From the NCBI GenBank assembly GCA_023663225.1, contig JAMPHU010000006.1, positions 1 through 64,000 of the forward strand: a DNA stretch of 64,000 bases, given 5' to 3'. The notes under the pieces were generated by a model. The model worked only from the letters and a program-made list of their open reading frames with translations, searched no databases and had not been told where the DNA came from. The stretch is from Candidatus Gastranaerophilales bacterium. Lineage in GTDB: Bacteria > Bacillota > Clostridia > Lachnospirales > Lachnospiraceae. Numbering within the stretch: the first letter of the stretch is position 1; each line of letters starts with the position of its first letter. Position numbers and translations under genes: made by a program. Below, piece after piece: positions 59,049 through 64,000 of this stretch.

Positions 59049-61334
59049 ATGGATAATCAGATGAACCAGTACGACAATGGCGGGGGTTATAATAATGGAA
59101 ACCGCGGTAACAACGGGCGCGGCGGCCCGGGCGGAAACGGACAGCCTCCCAGACGGCCGAATATTATGATGCTGATTTTGGCGGGATTGAGCGCTGTGAT
59201 GGTTACTTTTATGTTCTATAATCTTCTGTTTGGCGGCAACACCGGTATTCAGGAGGTGGAGTACACGCAGTTTTTGCAGGATTTGGATGGCGGCTTGATC
59301 GAGTCCGTGGAGGTCAATGTGGAGAGCGCCCAGATCACGGCGACTTTGAAGCGGGCGGAGGCTGACAGTGCGGACGGTACGGACGGCTACAATTATTATT
59401 ATCCTCTTGGCGCATTGCAGGCGCAGGCCAATAGAGAGTACACTACGCTGCTGATGGAGAGCATGGACACCCTGATGGAAAGACTCGAGGCCCAGGGTGT
59501 GGAGGCAAAGCGTGTGATCAACAATAATTCCGGACTGTTTATGGAGATTTTGATCACGGTGATCTTGCCGGTGCTATTGATTTGGCTTGTGGCAGGCTTT
59601 TTTTTCCGCAAGATGGGAAGCGGCGGCGGACCGTTGGGCGTGGGGAAAAGCAATGCCAAGGTGTACGTGCAGAAAGAGACCGGCGTCACTTTTAAGGATG
59701 TGGCAGGCGAGGATGAGGCGAAGGAGTCCCTGGTGGAGATCGTGGATTTCCTGCACAATCCGGGGAAATATTCCAAAATAGGGGCGAAGCTCCCTAAGGG
59801 AGCGCTGTTGGTGGGCCCTCCCGGCACAGGTAAGACGCTTTTGGCGAGAGCGGTAGCGGGTGAAGCGCATGTTCCCTTTTTCTCTCTGACGGGTTCTGAT
59901 TTTATTGAATTGTATGTGGGTGTCGGCGCCAGCCGTGTGCGCGACCTGTTTAAAGAGGCCAACAAGAACGCCCCCTGTATTGTTTTTATAGACGAGATCG
60001 ACGCCATCGGGCGCAGCCGTGATTCCAAGTATGGCGGCGGCAACGAGGAGCGCGAGCAGACTTTGAATCAGTTGCTCTCCGAGATGGATGGTTTTGACGG
60101 TTCCAAAGGTATTTTGATTTTGGCGGCGACCAACCGTCCGGAGATTTTGGACAAGGCTCTGTTGCGTCCTGGGCGATTTGACAGGCGTATTATTGTGGAT
60201 AAGCCGGATTTGAAGGGTCGAGTGGAGATTCTGAAAGTTCATTCCAAGGATGTGAAGATGGATGAGACGGTGGATCTGGATGCGATCGCTCTGGCTACCA
60301 GTGGCGCGGTGGGTTCCGATCTGGCCAACATGATCAACGAGGCGGCGATCAATGCAGCCAAGGAAGAGCGCGAGTATGTGAATCAGCAGGATCTTTTCAA
60401 TGCTGTGGAGCAGGTATTGGTGGGCAAGGAGAAGAAGGATCGGATTATGAGCAAGGAGGAGAGGAAGATCGTCTCCTACCATGAAGTCGGGCACGCGCTG
60501 ATCAGTGCTTTACAGAAAAATTCCGAGCCGGTGCAGAAGATCACCATTGTTCCCCGCACCATGGGAGCGCTGGGTTATGTCATGCATGTGCCGGAGGAGG
60601 AGAAGTATCTCAATACCGAGGCGGAGCTTCGCGATATGCTGGTGAGCCTGGTAGGCGGACGCGCTGCGGAGGAAGTGGTGTTTGAGACGGTGACGACAGG
60701 AGCCGCCAACGATATAGAGAAGGCTACGGAGATCGCCCGCAATATGGTCACCAGATTCGGTATGAGCAAGCGGTTTGGCCTGGTGGGACTGGCTACCGTG
60801 GAGAGTCAGTATTTGGAAGGCAGAGCTTCCCTCACTTGCAGCGACGAAACTGCGGCGGAGATCGACGCAGAGGTGGTCGCCATCATCAAAGAAAGTTACG
60901 AGAAAGCTCTGGTGCTGCTTCGTGAGAATAGAGAGCTGATGGATAAACTGGCGGCGTTTTTGATCGAGAAGGAGACGATAACCGGAAAAGAGTTTATGGA
61001 GATCTTCCGTCGGGAGAAGGGTTTGCCGGATCCCAAAGAGGAGAAAGGGGAACGGATCAGTGTGTTGGAGCAGAACAGCAGTACTGCTGAGAAGAAGGCC
61101 GAGGAAGAACCCGAGGAGCGCAAGAATACGGTAAACTTCGAGGATACCGTAAAGCAAGAAGCAGCCGCAAACTTTGGGAATACCATAAAGCCGGAAGCAG
61201 CCGCAGACTCCGAGGATGCCGCAAAGTCGGAAGCAGCCGCAAACTCCGAGGATACCGCAAAGTCGGATGATGCCGCAAAACCCGAGGATACCGGTTCTCC
61301 GGTGGGACGTTTTTCCAACGGCAGATTGGAGTAA
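59049..61334 (+). CDS. ftsH: ATP-dependent zinc metalloprotease FtsH
   Basis: This membrane protease of 761 residues starts at the ATG at 59049 (ggag 5 bp upstream) and begins with a Gly/Asn-rich stretch, followed by two membrane helices (about 40-60 and 165-185) around an extracytoplasmic domain. The AAA domain has Walker A GPPGTGKT, Walker [12 protein letters not shown] and the second region of homology with RPGRFDRRI; the protease domain has the zinc motif HEVGH in SYHEVGHAL. FtsH degrades misfolded membrane and short-lived proteins. The C-terminal tail (about 680-761) is of low complexity with imperfect Glu/Asp/Ala-rich repeats ([12 protein letters not shown] type), absent in most FtsH. 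The gene is followed by a strong terminator. Confidence 0.97.
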   Translation: MDNQMNQYDNGGGYNNGNRGNNGRGGPGGNGQPPRRPNIMMLILAGLSAVMVTFMFYNLLFGGNTGIQEVEYTQFLQDLDGGLIESVEVNVESAQITATLKRAEADSADGTDGYNYYYPLGALQAQANREYTTLLMESMDTLMERLEAQGVEAKRVINNNSGLFMEILITVILPVLLIWLVAGFFFRKMGSGGGPLGVGKSNAKVYVQKETGVTFKDVAGEDEAKESLVEIVDFLHNPGKYSKIGAKLPKGALLVGPPGTGKTLLARAVAGEAHVPFFSLTGSDFIELYVGVGASRVRDLFKEANKNAPCIVFIDEIDAIGRSRDSKYGGGNEEREQTLNQLLSEMDGFDGSKGILILAATNRPEILDKALLRPGRFDRRIIVDKPDLKGRVEILKVHSKDVKMDETVDLDAIALATSGAVGSDLANMINEAAINAAKEEREYVNQQDLFNAVEQVLVGKEKKDRIMSKEERKIVSYHEVGHALISALQKNSEPVQKITIVPRTMGALGYVMHVPEEEKYLNTEAELRDMLVSLVGGRAAEEVVFETVTTGAANDIEKATEIARNMVTRFGMSKRFGLVGLATVESQYLEGRASLTCSDETAAEIDAEVVAIIKESYEKALVLLRENRELMDKLAAFLIEKETITGKEFMEIFRREKGLPDPKEEKGERISVLEQNSSTAEKKAEEEPEERKNTVNFEDTVKQEAAANFGNTIKPEAAADSEDAAKSEAAANSEDTAKSDDAAKPEDTGSPVGRFSNGRLE

Positions 61335-61355
61335 ATACAGACCAAATGATTATTT

Positions 61356-61402
61356 GGGAGTGTCGTAAAGGGATAAGCCACAACCCATTTTGCGACACTC
61401 CC
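61356..61402 (+). terminator. ftsH terminator
   Basis: gggagtgtcg (61356-61365) pairs with cgacactccc (61393-61402) with a 27-nt loop that has its own short pairing; attctt follows. It lies 21 bp past the ftsH stop. Confidence 0.65.
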
Positions 61403-61440
61403 ATTCTTCCATGAAGGAAAATGATAAAATAGAGGATAGT

Positions 61441-63312
61441 ATGTTTGATTTTGAGGAAGAATTAAAAAAGCTCCCCAAAGAGCCGGGAGTCTACATTATG
61501 CGGGACAAGGACGATTCCATTTTGTATGTGGGAAAGGCGGTCAATCTGCACAGCCGTGTGCGGTCTTATTTTCGCAAAAACATTGGCAGGGGGCCGGCAA
61601 TCGACCAGATGGTGTCTTTGATTGCAAGGTTTGAATACATTGTCACGGATTCCGAGCTGGAAGCGCTGGTGTTGGAGAATAATCTGATCAAGGAACACTC
61701 GCCGAAATATAATACGCTTTTAAAGGATGATAAGACGTATCCCTATATCAAAGTAACTTTGGGGGAGGATTATCCCCGCATCCAGTTTTCCCGCGTTATG
61801 AAAAAAGATAAGTCCAAATATTTTGGGCCTTACAGCAGCGCGGCGGCAGTCAAGGATACCATAGAGCTGTTGAACAAGCTCTATCAGCTCCGCACTTGCA
61901 ACAGGGCGCTGCCCAGGGATATCGGGTTGGAGCGGCCCTGTTTGAATTATCACATCAAACAGTGTCTTGCGCCTTGTCAGGGGTATGTGGGCAAGGAGCA
62001 GTACAGAGAGCAAGTGGCCGGTGCGCTGGATTTTCTAAATGGCAACTACAATGTGATCTTGAAGGATTTGGAGGAGAAAATGCAGGCTGCGGCTGCGGAG
62101 CTGCAGTTTGAGGAGGCCGCCAGGTATCGCGACTTGTACAACAGTGTCAAGGCGGTGTCTCAAAAACAAAAGATCACTGACAACGTGGGGGATGACCGCG
62201 ATGTGATTGCGCTGTATCAGGATGCGTCCGAGGCGGTGGTACAGGTATTTTTTGTGAGAGATGGCAAGCTGATCGGTCGGGAACACTATTATATGACACA
62301 TGTGCCGGAAAACGATAAGGCGGAGATTTTACAGGATTTTGTGAAGCAATTTTATGCCGGAACCCCTTTTATTCCCAGAGAGCTGATGCTGCAATATGAG
62401 ATTGAGGACGCAGAGCTGATCGAGCGGTGGCTTGGGCAGCGGCGGGGCGGCAGGGTACGTCTGCGCGTCCCCAAGATTGGTTCCAAGGAGAAGTTGGTGG
62501 AGCTGGCGGCGCAGAACGCCAAATTGATCTTGAGTCAGGACAAGGAGAAGCTCAAGCGCGAGGAGGGCAGAACCATCGGGGCAGTCAAGGAGATCGCAGA
62601 GATTCTGGGGTTGCCCTGCGTGAACCGGATGGAGGCATTTGACATTTCCAATACAAACGGTTTTGAAAATGTAGGTTCTATGGTGGTCTATGAGAAAGGG
62701 AAGCCGAAGCGCAGCGATTATCGTAAATTTCGTATTCAGACGGTGTCAGGCCCCGACGATTACGCCTGCATGAAGGAAGTGCTGACCAGGCGTTTCCTGC
62801 ATGGGATGGAGGAGTCCAAAGAACTGGAGGAAAGGCAGATCGACAGGCAATATGGCAGTTTTAGCAAGTTTCCCGACCTGCTTTTGATGGACGGCGGGCG
62901 GGGACAGGTGAATATCGCTTTAGCGGTGCTGGACGAGCTTCATATTCACATTCCCGTATGCGGTATGGTAAAAGACGACAATCACCGCACCAGAGGGTTG
63001 TACTTTAACAATGTGGAGCTTCCCATCGACACTCATTCCGAGGGTTTTAAACTGATCACCCGTATTCAGGATGAGGCCCACCGCTTTGCCATTGAGTATC
63101 ACAAGTCTCTGCGGAGCAAGGTGCAGGTTAAGTCTGTGTTGGATGATATTCCCGGCGTGGGGCCGGCGAGGAGAAAGGCCCTGATGCGGCATTTCAAATC
63201 ATTGGCGGATATCCGCAGCGCGACGGTGGAGGAATTGGCCAAGATTCCGGAGCTGAACGAGAGGGCCGCCCGAGAGATTGTGGAATTCTTTGCCACTCGG
63301 TATTCACAATGA
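61441..63312 (+). CDS. uvrC: Excinuclease ABC subunit C
   Basis: This protein of 623 residues is UvrC, which makes the two cuts around DNA damage in nucleotide excision repair. It has the N-terminal GIY-YIG nuclease ([25 protein letters not shown]), a UVR motif for UvrB binding ([24 protein letters not shown]), an RNase H-like endonuclease with FDISNTNG and [12 protein letters not shown], and a C-terminal helix-hairpin-helix pair ([18 protein letters not shown] and [17 protein letters not shown]). The ATG at 61441 is used because the alignment of the family starts [12 protein letters not shown]. It is followed by hprK after 49 bp. Confidence 0.96.
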   Translation: MFDFEEELKKLPKEPGVYIMRDKDDSILYVGKAVNLHSRVRSYFRKNIGRGPAIDQMVSLIARFEYIVTDSELEALVLENNLIKEHSPKYNTLLKDDKTYPYIKVTLGEDYPRIQFSRVMKKDKSKYFGPYSSAAAVKDTIELLNKLYQLRTCNRALPRDIGLERPCLNYHIKQCLAPCQGYVGKEQYREQVAGALDFLNGNYNVILKDLEEKMQAAAAELQFEEAARYRDLYNSVKAVSQKQKITDNVGDDRDVIALYQDASEAVVQVFFVRDGKLIGREHYYMTHVPENDKAEILQDFVKQFYAGTPFIPRELMLQYEIEDAELIERWLGQRRGGRVRLRVPKIGSKEKLVELAAQNAKLILSQDKEKLKREEGRTIGAVKEIAEILGLPCVNRMEAFDISNTNGFENVGSMVVYEKGKPKRSDYRKFRIQTVSGPDDYACMKEVLTRRFLHGMEESKELEERQIDRQYGSFSKFPDLLLMDGGRGQVNIALAVLDELHIHIPVCGMVKDDNHRTRGLYFNNVELPIDTHSEGFKLITRIQDEAHRFAIEYHKSLRSKVQVKSVLDDIPGVGPARRKALMRHFKSLADIRSATVEELAKIPELNERAAREIVEFFATRYSQ

Positions 63313-63361
63313 AAAAGGCTTGTGTTACAATCAAAGAAACGGATTTTAGGAGGGTTATGTC

Positions 63362-64000
63362 ATGGCGAGCGTAGGGTTAAAGAAAGTGATTGAGCGTTTG
63401 AAGCTGGAGAATCTGACGCCGGAGATCTCCGTGGACAAGATCAAGATCAACCAGCCGGATCTCAATCGTCCGGCGCTGCCGATTGCCGGTTATTTCAATT
63501 ATTTTGATGCGTCCCGACTGCAGATCATCGGTTTTGTGGAATATTCTTATATGGAAGGTTTTACCAACGAGCAGAAGCAGGAGGCGTACACCAAGCTGCT
63601 TGCCTATGATATTCCCGCCATTGTCTTTTGCAGGGAGCTGATGCCGGATCCCATTTTTAAGCAGATTGCGATCGCTCATGGGATTCCTCTTTTGTCTACG
63701 AAGCAGGCTACGTCCGCTTTCATGGCGGAGGCGATCCGTTGGCTGAACGAGAAGCTGGCGCCCTGTATTTCCGTTCACGGCGTGTTGGTGGACGTCTATG
63801 GCGAGGGCGTGCTGATCACGGGGGAGAGCGGAATCGGTAAGTCTGAGGCGGCTCTGGAGCTGATCAAGCGTGGCCACCGTCTGGTCACGGACGATGTGGT
63901 GGAACTGCGCAAGATCAGCGACGATACGTTGATCGGGTCGGCGCCGGACATCACCAGGAATTTTATCGAGCTGAGAGGAATCGGCATCGTGGACGTGAAG
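63362..64000 (+). CDS. hprK: HPr kinase/phosphorylase (cut by window end)
   Basis: This frame of 213 codons runs off the right edge. It starts at an ATG with AGGAGGG about 8 bp upstream. Visible parts are the N-terminal domain (residues 1-130; MASVGLKKVIERLKLENL..), the P-loop GESGIGKS (about 158) and the beginning of the kinase signature region (LVTDDVVEL, APDITRNFIELRGIGIVDV). HPr kinase phosphorylates HPr Ser46 for carbon catabolite control in Firmicutes. The full protein is about 310 residues, so the last third is outside the window. The uvrC-hprK order is common in Clostridia. Confidence 0.95.
   Translation, partial: MASVGLKKVIERLKLENLTPEISVDKIKINQPDLNRPALPIAGYFNYFDASRLQIIGFVEYSYMEGFTNEQKQEAYTKLLAYDIPAIVFCRELMPDPIFKQIAIAHGIPLLSTKQATSAFMAEAIRWLNEKLAPCISVHGVLVDVYGEGVLITGESGIGKSEAALELIKRGHRLVTDDVVELRKISDDTLIGSAPDITRNFIELRGIGIVDVK

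Overview
The window looks like a chromosomal segment of a low-G+C Gram-positive gut anaerobe, most likely a Lachnospiraceae (Clostridia). Supporting genes are PerR with a reverse rubrerythrin, MecA, HPr kinase, a T-box-controlled short-type prolyl-tRNA synthetase, YhaO/YhaN-like nuclease partners, an Agr-like LytTR/GHKL pair and several zinc-ribbon or FecR proteins typical of this family. Core genes look roughly 50% G+C. The stretch from about 40 to 59 kb is clearly more A+T-rich and contains transfer-associated genes. No rRNA, tRNA or CRISPR array was seen.

Layout. 0-13 kb: a small FakA-middle-domain protein and a secreted protein; a TIM-barrel isomerase; a signalling cluster (GAF-HD-GYP phosphodiesterase convergent with a FecR / CHASE2-adenylate-cyclase pair); an Amt-PII fusion; and an operon of histidine kinase, response regulator and a MATE transporter fused to an RsbW-like ATPase. 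13-28 kb: PerR-rubrerythrin with a near-ideal operator, YhaO/YhaN, MecA, T-box-ProRS, an esterase, an RND efflux pair, a DnaQ-type exonuclease and a D,D-carboxypeptidase. 28.7-29.9 kb: palindromic repeats around a small gene. 29.9-38 kb: TrmB, thioredoxin, Agr-like two-component system with a paired ABC exporter, CTP synthase. 38-39.8 kb: an orphan Phd-type antitoxin and an ECF sigma/anti-sigma pair.

39.9-58.95 kb is a defence-rich genomic island. It carries an AbiD/F-type HEPN protein, a 55-residue membrane protein overlapping the reading frame of an SF1 helicase-nuclease, a methyltransferase overlapping a PLD-SF2 helicase, a reverse transcriptase fused to a nitrilase (the architecture of UG1/DRT type 1 and related anti-phage RTs), a HigBA locus with a truncated toxin, a broken PIN toxin, a MazF/PemK-like protein behind a structured terminated leader RNA (possible type III-like toxin-antitoxin locus), and an XRE regulator divergent from a five-gene operon led by a large serine recombinase. 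A 12-bp direct repeat (TTATGAGTCCAT) occurs at 39886 and 58947, the second copy 48 bp after the recombinase operon and inside the ftsH promoter. It is a candidate attachment core.

59-64 kb returns to housekeeping: ftsH, uvrC and the start of hprK.

The strongest candidates for new biology are the RT-nitrilase gene, the covarying GACGA-loop leader RNA with its MazF-like gene, and the recombinase whose C-terminal domain recurs in two adjacent small genes. All domain names are from reading the protein sequences by eye; no database search was possible.
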